Shown: piece by piece, positions 17,440 through 27,464 of the stretch | How the letters are laid out: each line of letters opens with the position of its first letter | How positions within the stretch are numbered: the first letter of the stretch is position 1 | Source: UBA4416 sp035439445 | GTDB lineage: Bacteria > Bacteroidota > Bacteroidia > B-17B0 > Aurantibacillaceae | Direction of reading: 5' to 3' | Assembly (NCBI GenBank): GCA_035439445.1 | Contig: DAORKG010000010.1 | Span: 30,744 to 94,743, forward strand | Length of the DNA stretch: 64,000 nucleotides | The notes under the pieces: model-generated | Told to the model about the DNA's origin: nothing | Seen by the model: only the letters and a program-made list of their open reading frames with translations | Databases searched by the model: none | Made by a program: the position numbers and the translations under genes

Positions 17440-18477
17440 ATGTATAAGCAATTTCTAAAACCCCTTCTATTCAAATTAGACCCTGAAAAGGCTCATTATT
17501 TAACATTTGACTTAATGAAATTTAGTCTTGGCAATGCCTTAGGTCGTTCTATAGCCTCATCAATATTTGGTTACAAACATCCAAAATTAAAAAAAACGCT
17601 TTTTGGATTGACTTTTGAAAACCCGGTGGGTTTGGCTGCCGGATTAGATAAAGATGCTAAAGTATTTAATGAACTATCATCTTTAGGATTTGGTTTTATA
17701 GAAATAGGAACATTAACGCCAAAGGCTCAACCAGGTAATGATAAGCCTCGTTTATTTAGATTACCAAAAGATAATGCCATTATTAATCGAATGGGGTTTA
17801 ATAACGAAGGTGTAGACGCTGCTGCTATTCGTTTAAAAACAAAAAAATCAAATACAATTATTGGCGGTAATATTGGTAAAAATAAAATTACAGCCAACGA
17901 AGATGCAATTAAAGATTATGAATATTGCTTTAATGCCTTGTTTGATGTAGTAGATTATTTTGTAGTTAATGTAAGCTCTCCTAATACTCCTAATTTAAGG
18001 GAGTTACAAGACAAAGAACCTTTAACAAATTTATTAAATCATCTACAAAAAATTAATAACGGCAAAGCAAAACGCAAACCATTATTACTAAAAATTGCAC
18101 CGGATTTAACCGACTCTCAATTAGATGATATTATTGAAATTGTAAAAGTCACAAAAATTGATGGTATTGTAGCTACTAATACTACTATTGCTCGTGAGCC
18201 TCTTACATACCCTAAAGCAGAAATTGAAGCTATTGGAATGGGCGGTTTAAGCGGTAAACCTTTAACCAAAAGAAGTACTGAAGTGATTAAATATCTAAAA
18301 ACAAAATCAAATAATGCTTTCCCGGTTATTGGTGTTGGTGGAATTCACAGTCCTGAAGATGCAATTGAAAAAATAAAGGCGGGAGCCGATTTAATTCAGT
18401 TATATACAGGCTTTATTTATGAGGGTCCTGCTTTAATTAAAAAAATAAATAAAGAAATTATTAAACAAAACTTATAA
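17440..18477 (+). CDS. pyrD: Dihydroorotate dehydrogenase (quinone), class 2
   Basis: PyrD oxidises dihydroorotate to orotate in pyrimidine synthesis, passing electrons through FMN to the quinone pool. The 345-residue protein has the class 2 N-terminal extension (FKPLLFKLDPEKAHYLT-like helices) that binds the membrane, then the TIM barrel with GLAAGLDKD, the NVSSPNTPNLRELQ loop with the catalytic serine (S179/S180 pair), and the FMN-phosphate motifs GVGGIHSPEDA and YTGFIYEGP. Length is normal. The ATG at 17440 directly follows a -7 box. Confidence 0.94.
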   Translation: MYKQFLKPLLFKLDPEKAHYLTFDLMKFSLGNALGRSIASSIFGYKHPKLKKTLFGLTFENPVGLAAGLDKDAKVFNELSSLGFGFIEIGTLTPKAQPGNDKPRLFRLPKDNAIINRMGFNNEGVDAAAIRLKTKKSNTIIGGNIGKNKITANEDAIKDYEYCFNALFDVVDYFVVNVSSPNTPNLRELQDKEPLTNLLNHLQKINNGKAKRKPLLLKIAPDLTDSQLDDIIEIVKVTKIDGIVATNTTIAREPLTYPKAEIEAIGMGGLSGKPLTKRSTEVIKYLKTKSNNAFPVIGVGGIHSPEDAIEKIKAGADLIQLYTGFIYEGPALIKKINKEIIKQNL

Positions 18478-18480
18478 CAA

Positions 18481-18583
18481 ATTCAGGACTAAAGTCCTAG
18501 AATGTTAAAAAACTCAATAACTCCGACCTTAAGGTCGGAGTTATTAAATGAATAAAATTAACAAGGCTTTAGCCCTGATATAT
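18481..18583. repeat. REPIN-like element: two inverted REP motifs around a perfect palindrome
   Basis: Left arm at 18481-18503: ATTC-AGGACT-AA-AGTCCT-A-GAAT. Right arm at 18563-18581 read on the minus strand: ATCAGGGCTAAAGCCTT, the same TCAGGrCTAAAGyCyT motif in inverted orientation. Between them, at 18516-18545, AATAACTCCGACCTT is followed by its exact reverse complement, a 30-base perfect palindrome. Paired inverted REP motifs are the layout of REPIN/BIME elements mobilised by Y1 (RAYT) transposases; no such transposase is in this window. The central palindrome could also end pyrD transcription. Confidence 0.6.
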
Positions 18584-18593
18584 ACAACTAAAT

Positions 18594-19448
18594 ATGAAAA
18601 TTATTGAATGTCCTCGTGACGCGATGCAAGGCATCAAAGACATAATTCCGACAGATGTTAAATCAAAATACATCAATTCTTTATTAAACATTGGTTTTGA
18701 TACCATTGATTTTGGAAGTTTTGTTTCTCCAAAAGCCATTCCTCAAATGCATGATACGGCAGAGGTTTTAAAGCAACTGGATTTAAGCACTACTAAAAGT
18801 AAACTATTAGCTATTATTGCCAATAGCAGAGGCGCACAAGATGCTTGCTCGTTTGATGAAATCAGATACTTAGGTTTTCCTTTCTCTATTTCAGAAACGT
18901 TTCAGCAACGTAATACAAATTCAAGTATAGCCGAGTCATTACTTCGTGTTGAAGAAATTCAGAATTTGTGTGTACAACACAAAAAAGAATTAGTAGTGTA
19001 TATTTCAATGGCCTTTGGCAATCCATATGGCGATGAATGGAATAGCGACATTGTGATTAACTGGACAAAAAAACTAAGTGATTTAGGTGTGAAAATCATT
19101 GCGCTTTCTGATACCATTGGCGTATCAAACAGAGAGAATATTTCATACTTATTTTCTAATATCATCCCTGAATTTAAGAATGTAGAAATAGGCGCTCACC
19201 TTCACTCTACCAAAGAAAAAGCTCAGGAAAAAATTGATGCGGCTTATAAAAGCGGTTGTCAACGTTTTGATGTGGCTATTCATGGATTTGGTGGTTGCCC
19301 AATGGCTAAAGACGACTTAACGGGAAATTTGGCTACTGAAGACTTAGAGCAATACTTTAATATCAATAAAATTGATTTAAACCTCAACACGGATTTATTG
19401 TATAAAGCTTATACAGGAAGTTGGGATGTGTTTAATAAATACCATTAG
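18594..19448 (+). CDS. Hydroxymethylglutaryl-CoA lyase family protein
   Basis: The enzyme splits HMG-CoA to acetyl-CoA and acetoacetate, in leucine and ketone-body catabolism. The 284-residue TIM-barrel protein starts ECPRDAMQGI, the family's usual (E)x-PRDGxQ opening; it has DFGSFVSPKAIPQM, metal ligands in GAHLHSTKEKA, and the signature GFGGCPMAKDDLTGNLATED with the catalytic Cys. It is in the HMGL-like family; the KDDLTGN variant of the usual KGASGN leaves a related aldolase-type lyase possible. The upstream gap holds a REPIN-like element. Confidence 0.82.
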   Translation: MKIIECPRDAMQGIKDIIPTDVKSKYINSLLNIGFDTIDFGSFVSPKAIPQMHDTAEVLKQLDLSTTKSKLLAIIANSRGAQDACSFDEIRYLGFPFSISETFQQRNTNSSIAESLLRVEEIQNLCVQHKKELVVYISMAFGNPYGDEWNSDIVINWTKKLSDLGVKIIALSDTIGVSNRENISYLFSNIIPEFKNVEIGAHLHSTKEKAQEKIDAAYKSGCQRFDVAIHGFGGCPMAKDDLTGNLATEDLEQYFNINKIDLNLNTDLLYKAYTGSWDVFNKYH

Positions 19449-19456
19449 AAGGGATT

Positions 19457-19527
19457 AAAGAGATAGAAGTGACGGAAGGGACTATTTGACTCAAAATATT
19501 TTGTCCCTTAAGTCAAATAATCTCTTT
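19457..19527. terminator. Inverted-repeat region between convergent lyase and methyltransferase genes
   Basis: Nested complementary pairs lie between the two convergent genes: AAAGAGAT/ATCTCTTT as outer arms and TATTTGACT/AGTCAAATA inside, with an alternative AAGGGAC/GTCCCTT pairing. No long T-tract is present. It probably serves as a two-way terminator. Confidence 0.4.
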
Positions 19528-19543
19528 TGTCTCTAAAGTCCAT

Positions 19544-20062
19544 TCATCGTAACATTTCCCAAAGCACAATTCCCATGCTTACCGAAACATTGAAGGAGTG
19601 TTTAGTGCCAAATTGTGGGATTTCGATACACGCATCGCTTTGATTGATGATTTCTTGTTCTACTCCATAAACCTCATTACCAAAAACTAAAGCCAATGGC
19701 TTATTAGGTTTTTGAAATTGATTGAGCATGATGGAATTTTTAGCTTGTTCGATAGAAGCGATGAAATAGCCTTTTGATTTTAAATCGTCAATAGCTTCTT
19801 GTGTTGATTTAAAATATTTCCAAGAAACAGTTTCCGTTGCACCTAATGCTGTTTTTTCAATCTCAGGTTTTGGTGGAGTTCCAGTTACACCACACAAATA
19901 AATAGCTTCAATTAAAAAAGCATCAGAGGTTCTAAAAGCAGAACCAACATTATTTAAACTTCTAATGTTATCTAATACGAGAATGATGTTATTTTTTTTG
20001 GTTGCCTTAAATTCATCCGAACTTAAACGCCCCAAATCATTCATACTCAACTTCTCGTTCAC
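19544..20062 (-). CDS. SpoU/TrmH-family RNA 2'-O-methyltransferase
   Basis: The 172-residue protein is the bare SPOUT domain. Motif 1 is LNNVGSAFRTSDAF, with the catalytic Arg; motif 2 is LALVFGNEVYGV; motif 3 is IPQFGTKHSFNVSVSMGIVLWE, which forms the trefoil knot that binds S-adenosylmethionine. The substrate is an RNA ribose, probably in tRNA or rRNA, but the site cannot be assigned. The N-terminal RNA-binding extension of RlmB is absent. The ATG lies 3 bases after the sprA stop, so it is probably co-transcribed with sprA. Confidence 0.88.
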   Translation of the reverse strand: MNEKLSMNDLGRLSSDEFKATKKNNIILVLDNIRSLNNVGSAFRTSDAFLIEAIYLCGVTGTPPKPEIEKTALGATETVSWKYFKSTQEAIDDLKSKGYFIASIEQAKNSIMLNQFQKPNKPLALVFGNEVYGVEQEIINQSDACIEIPQFGTKHSFNVSVSMGIVLWEMLR

Positions 20063-20064
20063 CT

Positions 20065-23000
20065 TTATTGTAAGTTAAATCTTAAACTAAATCCGGCGTT
20101 AGTATTGGCCGTAGGAAATGAATTTGATGTTTGTGGTGTTGTTCTAATCCAATCGTAGAATATACGAAGATTGATTGCCTGAGTTAACTGATAATCCAAC
20201 GCTGTTTTTAACGTAATAATATTTTGCCCACCGGTTGGAGTACTTATCTCATCAGCAATTCTTCTGATGATAGTCATATTTTTACGATAAGACAAATCAA
20301 GTTTAAAATTCAAATCACTCTTCAATGGTTGACCTTTAATTTTAACAGAAGGAATAGTTAAATTAGGGAAACGATACCCAATTCCAACAACATATTCTTG
20401 CCCTTTGGTTTCAATTATTTGAGGACCAGTAATATTTAAATTAACCGTTTTATCTTTCTTAATCTCAAAGTTTGCTAACAAGCCAGGTTTATTAAATTTA
20501 AAATCAAACTTAATTAAAGGACTAAAAGCTTCTGTAATAGTTGCTCCCTGTATAGTGTATTTAGGGTTAAAATTAGGTGTTTGTCCACTTCCTCCTCCAA
20601 TTGGAACACGAGTATCTTTACCTTCAACATACAATAAGTTATTAGCATAACCTCCAATTGTATATAAAGAACGGTAAGCATGACGAAGCGTAACAGATTG
20701 GAAGAATTTTTTCATCACTTTTAATTTCCCTATTCCATCCCAACTTACTGTCCAGTTAGGCATAGGAATTTGTTTAAACATTTTGTCGGTACCAACCCCT
20801 TTTAATTTTCTTCCGGTATAAGTTTGATAGAAAGCACCTAACAATACATCCTGTTGTGTATTACTATAACCATCATATTGCTGAACTCCAAATGCATCTG
20901 TATATTCATGAAGTGCTCTATCATCTTTTGAATAAGATAAATCTCTAGCAACATCTTGCCTTATAACTAAAAACTCTTTAAACAATTCAGATGAGCCATC
21001 TTTTACATTTCCTTTATCTTTAAAAGACTTACCAAGTGTAAATACGCTTATACTATAGTTACCTGTGTTGTTAGGCGTTTCAAATAAGTACCCTCTATTT
21101 CCATTATCAATCAACGAATCGCCTCCATACCTCAAATAAGTTGACTGATTTTGACCAAAGGTTTTAGTTCCGTTTAATTCTATTTTTAAACTACCGTGAG
21201 GTTCAACATTGGCTCTGTATGTAATATTTTTTGTAGTAGTAGTAGTGTATGGCAAACTTTGATTCTGATTTTTAACCAGCCAATCATTATTAATGGCCTT
21301 ACGAACAATACTATCATTTGAACCGCTCACAAAAGCCAATCCTGGCGCCATACCTTTACTAGGATCCATTCCTAAATACTGAGAGCTTGGGAAAAATCCA
21401 GGAAGTGCCGTTCCGTTTGTTTGTTGATAGGATAACGAAACTTGCTTAATCATCATAATTCCTCTTGCTAAAAACTCTCCTATATCTTTGGCATATTGCG
21501 TATCTGCTTTTTTAGCAGAATCTGCTTTTGTAGTTCCTTTATCACCACCTTTGGTAGCTGTTTTAGGTTTGTTATTAGCTCCTGAATTAATTTTCCTAAA
21601 ATATGGAATCTTGTTATAAAGCGTGGTCATATTCAAAGTTCCATTTAAGTTTTTGGTGTTGGTATTTTGAATTGTATTACCTATTGATTCCTGTGCAAAT
21701 GGTCTTCTTGTCCAAGTATACGTAGAACTATACCTAGCACTAGCATTAACAAAATCAAAAATTGGAATTTTATTAATTGGTATTTGATAATTTAAATTAG
21801 CCTGTTGTCTGAATCCGGTAGTCGTTCCTAAACCAATAATATTCTTCTGAATTGAATCCTTTTCTTCTTTCGTATCAATTTTTCCAATTGGTTCTAAAAT
21901 ACGTCCATCATTATTGGCTGTATAATCAAACTTCAGATTTTTAGTGAAGTTCCACTGCAAATCATAATTACGTGTTATATTAAATGTTTTGTTAAACTGG
22001 GCTTGAGTTAAATTATCAGTGCTTCCAGTATAAAAACTAGTAATATCTCGGTTCAATAATTCACTATAAGATCTATTGATTTCAGAATTAAAGCCTAGCC
22101 TGCTAGGTAAAGGAGTTATATTAAATTCCTTAACTAACGCTAACCACTTGTTGTTTATGATTTTATTAGTTGATTTCTTAAACGGAGTCCATGCTTTAGC
22201 ATTTATGGAGTAATTATAGGATAGAGCTCCTCTATATGACTTAATAATACTACGTTCAATATTTACATTTCGTCTGGTTGTTTCGTTATAAGCATATGTA
22301 AGTGAGAAATTACTAACATCCCAAGGCATTGGTTTGGAACCTTCTTTTTTCAGTCCATCAATTCTAACATTAGAAAAATTATAACCTTTGCGAACAGTAA
22401 CATCCTGTGCATTTTTCTTAATCTCTTTTTGAAGAGTTGGATTAATATTAGGGTTGTCAATTTTAATATCCGGATCATAAGGGCTGTATTGTGGTGTAAT
22501 AATAGTTTGCCCGTGAGCGTAATAAACCGGTAAATTCACTCTCCATTTTACAGGAAAGAATTTACCTAATTGAAAAGTAGATGCAGCATCCCATTGGAAA
22601 TTAGTTTCTCTGCTTCGTTCGCTGATTTTCTTTTCTATACTTCCAAAAAACGGCTTACTATAAGTTGCAGCTAAAGACACTTGACCTAAATCTGCTAATT
22701 TTGCTTGTACACTTCCAGTAGTTGCCCAGCCTCCTTTATTAACGAAATCTGTTAAGCGCAACTCATTAACCCACACCTCAACGCATTTTGGTAAACCGCC
22801 ATCATCCTTCGGATTCCTAATACCTATCATTAAACTCTTTACACTAGCTAAATTTGGATTACCAACAACTGTAATTTTATTGTTACCATCCGCTTCTGTA
22901 TAAGTTTTTTGCATTGAAACTAAATCAATACCAGATGCACCATTTCGATTTATTTTTACGGATGTTATTTTCTCAAAATCAATAATAAATTCATTATCAG

Positions 23001-26000
23001 ATGGCCATACGTTTAATCTATCTGCATCTGAATTAGGGTCATAAAATCCGGGTTGAGTTAATTTTACAGGAATTTCGTATTCATAATAGTTATTGTTGTA
23101 ATCAGATCCTAAACGAACAAATACAGTAACATCACCATCATTTAAAGGCTCAGTTCCTAATTTCTCGGCATGCATAAATAATTTTAATTTACCAAAAGAA
23201 CGAACATCTAACTCTGTATTTTTGGTAATTGCTCTACTATCTCCGTCTTTTAAATTACATGCTCTTAACGACAATGCTTGCTCGTTAAGTAAAACCGTAT
23301 TTGTTGTTTGAATATTTTGCTGTTGGTTAATTCCCGGAGGGATAACATAGTTTACAGGTTTTTTCTCGCCATTTTCTTGAACACTAACTGCCGACACATC
23401 AAATGTGGTAGAATTATCATCATTAGCAATGTATTCTCCCGGTTTTTGTAAATCAAAAGCGTAACGTCTCCAATCACTTCTAACTAATTCCATACGAGCA
23501 ATACGGCATATAACTGGCTTATCAAAACCCTTCATAAAAACACGCATAAAACGTATTGAATTAAATCCTTCAATAGATCCTACTGATTTTTCAAACTCGG
23601 TAACAGGAACTTTAAACTGATACCATTTCACATTTTTTTGTGTGTTACCAATTGTTGCACTTCCATCTAATACATTCACAATATAATTTTGTCCAACATT
23701 ATTCGGATTTAAATCTTGTGGTGAGATTTTAATTTTATATTGATAGTAGTTCTCTGTTTCACTTAAAGTATTATCCTTGTTTACATCTTCAATATTAGGA
23801 TTATTTGTTGCCGCACTTGGAATACCTGCATCCGGATACTGTGCTTCTGTAGGAGAATTACCCTGTGCGTTATTGTATTTTTTATAACGATTTAATGTAT
23901 TTGCTCTGGTGTCTGATACGGGGATTGCATCATAATCACTACCTCTAAAGAAATGATAGTTATCTGAGCTAGGGTCATTAATAGCTTCATCAACGTACTG
24001 ATTTCCCTGATATGCAGATAAAGCAGCCATGTATGCAGGAAATTTTCTAGCTTCAGCCGAATCGACTAAACCATCATAACCTGCATCTTGAAAAGGTCTA
24101 TCATCCGGATCATTCACGAATGAATTTGAAATTGGACTTATCAGCGGCACCCTTCCGATATTAGATTCTATAGTTGGTAAATTACCATTAGAGCCTGTTG
24201 GTTTTCCAGGTAGCCCATTCTCATAACACATTTTACCATCCTTCACAATATCTTCACTAATGTTCCCCAAATTAATATACAACTCACCACTAGGCTTACT
24301 ATTGGCATCCATGTCCGGATATGTTCCCGAATTATAGTCACCATTAAAAGGATCCATCATCCAAAACTGCACATACTCTATATTTGCAGCCTGAAAATCA
24401 TTTGTCTCCAATCTTCTCATAATACCTCCCCAGCGAGATTCAGGATTCGCTAACCTTCCGGTATTAGCACCTGTTTTAATCATACCACTGCTGTATGACG
24501 TTGAATTAACATCATAATTATACGGTCCTCTCTCACTTGGATAAAAAGCTAAATCTAAAACAGACATCACTACAGGTTGTCCGTTTGGAGGAGTTTTACC
24601 AGGAAACAACTCGGTCTCTAAAACCTGACGCATGAAGTTATTTGAGAAAGTAGATTCTGGAATATTACCAGGCTTTATACTAGTGTTTTGTTGTCCGTAA
24701 AATAATGGATCAATATGATACCAGTTAAACTGAGCTCTATTTAAACCTGTTTTAATATCATTATTTTCTACTGCCTCAGGGAATAAAGAAGGCTGACCTT
24801 GTGGTATACTGGCCATAACCCAAGCACTTGCACTCTTTAAGTCAATTAATGAAATACTACCTTCAAAATCATCAACATAAGAATTCCCGTTTTTACCAAT
24901 TGCTTTAGCATTACCCGGAATCAATTGAGCAAACTCCCCGCGAGTAACAATACTACTCATTTCTTTAGTATTGATTAAAGGAATTTTATCAATCCATCGG
25001 GTTAAGAAAGGGACATCTGTTTTATAGTTATAATCTAATCCCCAAATTGTGTTCGACACAGGTTCATCTCCGATATTAACTTTTTGAGTAACAGGTTTTT
25101 CATTTAAATGCAATACCGTGCCCCCTAAAGTTAAATCTTTATTTACCTTAAAGTCTAAACGAGTTCCAAACAAACTTTTTTGCTGAACGTTAAATAATGA
25201 ATTACTTTCTGTGCTAACTTTTATGTTTGCTCCTGAGTTTAAAATACTTTCATTAATAATTTTAACTCTACCTAAAGTATAATCAACCGTATAATCCACG
25301 TTTTCGGTTAATTTTTGTCCATTAGCCGTAACGGAAACAGCTCCTTGTGGAATATTTAAAGCATTTAAAGAAATCTCTGCTCCCGACGCTGACTTATATT
25401 GTCCTTTTATTTTAAACCTATTTTTGTTCTGTAATTGTTGAGCAACAGTTCTTGTAGAATCATACAGTTCCTGATATATATATTTGTCAGCAACAGGAAA
25501 ATCCGAAGCATCAAATTTACTTCTCAAATTATTACCAAACGGTTCTTTTGATGATAAATAAATACGCCCGTTGTTAGGGTTTATCGTATAATCCTTCACA
25601 AAATCGTAAACCCCATCAGAATAAGGATCTCCATTCACACTCAACTTATCAAGTCCCATTACCTGAACTAATAATTTTCCATTCACATTACCATAAGGGA
25701 TGTATGGCACATCAACACCTGTTTCAATATTGTTATAATAAATATCACATTTAAAATCAGCTGCATTTAAGTTATAAGCACCTAACGAATAAACGTTTTT
25801 CATCATCAAGTCCCAAGTGCTAAATTTGGGGCTGGTAACCGAACCGCTCTTTAATAATTTTAAATATAAAGGTCCGGTGGTAAACTGATCTGAAAACTCG
25901 CCTACCTGATATGTTTTCCCGTTATAGGTATATTGGTAAGCAATAGCAATAGTTTGATCGTTATTAATAGATTGATTAATAGAAATAAAACCTAAGCGAC

Positions 26001-27456
26001 TGTTAAATGTAAATTCTGAAGGATTTAACTTTCTACCATTTTGCACTACCTCGAAATCTCGAGAAGACTGCATAAATTTAAAAGCATCATTACAATTATT
26101 AGGCGCAACTCCAGAATTTGACAAAGCCGAATAAATTAGTGACGCATTAGCATTAGAACGAGGAGGCATAATACTTCCAGCTGTTGTATCGGTGATAATA
26201 TTATATAAGCTATTTGCGCCATTATGTGGGTAAAGATCCAAACTGTCTTCAATCCGGTACCTACTTAATGGTTGACAAAGAGAATTTCTCAAATTAACAT
26301 TTACATGATTCGTATCACCTTCTCCTAAATCAGTAAAAGCGACGAAGTTTCGGGTTTGCTCAGTACTACCCGTTTGATTCGTAATATAAACCTCGACTTT
26401 GGTAATAACAATTGGAGTTGTCACAATAGGTAAGGTAGACATCCACTGGTCATAATTATCACGGAAATAATGTCCCATGAAGTAATGTTTATTAACCTCG
26501 TAATTATCTGCGCTTACATTAAAATACATGGTTTGTGCCCCACCTTGCACAGAAACCTCTTGTTTTTTACCACGTTGTTGTGAAAATAAAGCCGTAGCAG
26601 TTAACCTACCAAATTGCAATTGCGTTTTTACCCCAAACAAACTCTGGCTACCTTGAATTAATGAGCTATTAAGAGGCATACTAACATTTCCTGCTTCTAT
26701 TTTCTTGATAATCTCATCCTCATAGCCTGTATACTCCAATTTCATTTGATTTTCCCAATCAAAAGATGCTTCTGTATTGTAGCTGGTTGTGATTTTTAGC
26801 TTGTCTCCAATTTTACCAATTAAGTTTAATTGAATACGCATATTAAAATCAAAATTCGTAACCTTTTGCTGACGTTGAGGTATTGCAGGATTTAATGTTT
26901 TGTTTCGGTTTAAAGCAAAAATCAATTCGGCTGTTCCTGTAGGTTTAATATCCACTTGATTACCCCCAAAAATCCGGTCAAAGATTTCGCTATTTACTGT
27001 TAGTTTAGGAAGCGTACCTTTTTTTGTTTGGTTTTGTAAATCTTCTGCTTTGATTTTAGATCTCCAATGACTCTTTACAGCATCTTTAAACATCTGATCC
27101 TGATAATCTTTAAACTCTACATAAGTCTCAGGACGGTAATTCATATCACCTATTTTTTGGGTAATATCGTAGTTACCTGTTTGGGGATTGTAATTCGTTT
27201 CAGTTTTAATGTTAGATGGATTCCCAAGATATAAACCACTTTTATCGTCAAAATTTGGTTGACCTCCATTATTATCATTAAACTTATATGGAAGGTCATC
27301 CTTTGTTACAACAGGCGAATCGGGCGGTAAATTGTGACTGTAAAGAAAATGAGGTTTGCTTAAGGGAGCGTTCTTGGCCTTTGAACCAACAACAATGCTC
27401 ATTAAGCCAACCGACACTGAACCTACAACAAGAAATTTTACGACTCCTTTTATCAC
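20065..27456 (-). CDS. sprA: Type IX secretion outer-membrane translocon SprA (Sov)
   Basis: SprA is the very large beta-barrel through which T9SS cargo crosses the outer membrane, also needed for gliding. The 2463-residue length fits. The N-terminus has a hydrophobic signal (MIKGVVKFLVVGSVSVGLMS), then SprA_N-like text (NFDFNMRIQLNLIGKIGDKLKI in two overlapping strands near 205-230), repeated aromatic beta-strands throughout, and a terminal strand ending AGFSLRFNLQ. The neighbour ruvA upstream is the usual partner of sprA in Bacteroidota, as I recall. A 9-base gap separates ruvA and sprA. Its cargo in this window includes the M43 protease and the tail-bearing surface proteins. Confidence 0.95.
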   Translation of the reverse strand: MIKGVVKFLVVGSVSVGLMSIVVGSKAKNAPLSKPHFLYSHNLPPDSPVVTKDDLPYKFNDNNGGQPNFDDKSGLYLGNPSNIKTETNYNPQTGNYDITQKIGDMNYRPETYVEFKDYQDQMFKDAVKSHWRSKIKAEDLQNQTKKGTLPKLTVNSEIFDRIFGGNQVDIKPTGTAELIFALNRNKTLNPAIPQRQQKVTNFDFNMRIQLNLIGKIGDKLKITTSYNTEASFDWENQMKLEYTGYEDEIIKKIEAGNVSMPLNSSLIQGSQSLFGVKTQLQFGRLTATALFSQQRGKKQEVSVQGGAQTMYFNVSADNYEVNKHYFMGHYFRDNYDQWMSTLPIVTTPIVITKVEVYITNQTGSTEQTRNFVAFTDLGEGDTNHVNVNLRNSLCQPLSRYRIEDSLDLYPHNGANSLYNIITDTTAGSIMPPRSNANASLIYSALSNSGVAPNNCNDAFKFMQSSRDFEVVQNGRKLNPSEFTFNSRLGFISINQSINNDQTIAIAYQYTYNGKTYQVGEFSDQFTTGPLYLKLLKSGSVTSPKFSTWDLMMKNVYSLGAYNLNAADFKCDIYYNNIETGVDVPYIPYGNVNGKLLVQVMGLDKLSVNGDPYSDGVYDFVKDYTINPNNGRIYLSSKEPFGNNLRSKFDASDFPVADKYIYQELYDSTRTVAQQLQNKNRFKIKGQYKSASGAEISLNALNIPQGAVSVTANGQKLTENVDYTVDYTLGRVKIINESILNSGANIKVSTESNSLFNVQQKSLFGTRLDFKVNKDLTLGGTVLHLNEKPVTQKVNIGDEPVSNTIWGLDYNYKTDVPFLTRWIDKIPLINTKEMSSIVTRGEFAQLIPGNAKAIGKNGNSYVDDFEGSISLIDLKSASAWVMASIPQGQPSLFPEAVENNDIKTGLNRAQFNWYHIDPLFYGQQNTSIKPGNIPESTFSNNFMRQVLETELFPGKTPPNGQPVVMSVLDLAFYPSERGPYNYDVNSTSYSSGMIKTGANTGRLANPESRWGGIMRRLETNDFQAANIEYVQFWMMDPFNGDYNSGTYPDMDANSKPSGELYINLGNISEDIVKDGKMCYENGLPGKPTGSNGNLPTIESNIGRVPLISPISNSFVNDPDDRPFQDAGYDGLVDSAEARKFPAYMAALSAYQGNQYVDEAINDPSSDNYHFFRGSDYDAIPVSDTRANTLNRYKKYNNAQGNSPTEAQYPDAGIPSAATNNPNIEDVNKDNTLSETENYYQYKIKISPQDLNPNNVGQNYIVNVLDGSATIGNTQKNVKWYQFKVPVTEFEKSVGSIEGFNSIRFMRVFMKGFDKPVICRIARMELVRSDWRRYAFDLQKPGEYIANDDNSTTFDVSAVSVQENGEKKPVNYVIPPGINQQQNIQTTNTVLLNEQALSLRACNLKDGDSRAITKNTELDVRSFGKLKLFMHAEKLGTEPLNDGDVTVFVRLGSDYNNNYYEYEIPVKLTQPGFYDPNSDADRLNVWPSDNEFIIDFEKITSVKINRNGASGIDLVSMQKTYTEADGNNKITVVGNPNLASVKSLMIGIRNPKDDGGLPKCVEVWVNELRLTDFVNKGGWATTGSVQAKLADLGQVSLAATYSKPFFGSIEKKISERSRETNFQWDAASTFQLGKFFPVKWRVNLPVYYAHGQTIITPQYSPYDPDIKIDNPNINPTLQKEIKKNAQDVTVRKGYNFSNVRIDGLKKEGSKPMPWDVSNFSLTYAYNETTRRNVNIERSIIKSYRGALSYNYSINAKAWTPFKKSTNKIINNKWLALVKEFNITPLPSRLGFNSEINRSYSELLNRDITSFYTGSTDNLTQAQFNKTFNITRNYDLQWNFTKNLKFDYTANNDGRILEPIGKIDTKEEKDSIQKNIIGLGTTTGFRQQANLNYQIPINKIPIFDFVNASARYSSTYTWTRRPFAQESIGNTIQNTNTKNLNGTLNMTTLYNKIPYFRKINSGANNKPKTATKGGDKGTTKADSAKKADTQYAKDIGEFLARGIMMIKQVSLSYQQTNGTALPGFFPSSQYLGMDPSKGMAPGLAFVSGSNDSIVRKAINNDWLVKNQNQSLPYTTTTTKNITYRANVEPHGSLKIELNGTKTFGQNQSTYLRYGGDSLIDNGNRGYLFETPNNTGNYSISVFTLGKSFKDKGNVKDGSSELFKEFLVIRQDVARDLSYSKDDRALHEYTDAFGVQQYDGYSNTQQDVLLGAFYQTYTGRKLKGVGTDKMFKQIPMPNWTVSWDGIGKLKVMKKFFQSVTLRHAYRSLYTIGGYANNLLYVEGKDTRVPIGGGSGQTPNFNPKYTIQGATITEAFSPLIKFDFKFNKPGLLANFEIKKDKTVNLNITGPQIIETKGQEYVVGIGYRFPNLTIPSVKIKGQPLKSDLNFKLDLSYRKNMTIIRRIADEISTPTGGQNIITLKTALDYQLTQAINLRIFYDWIRTTPQTSNSFPTANTNAGFSLRFNLQ

Positions 27457-27464
27457 GCTTTAAA

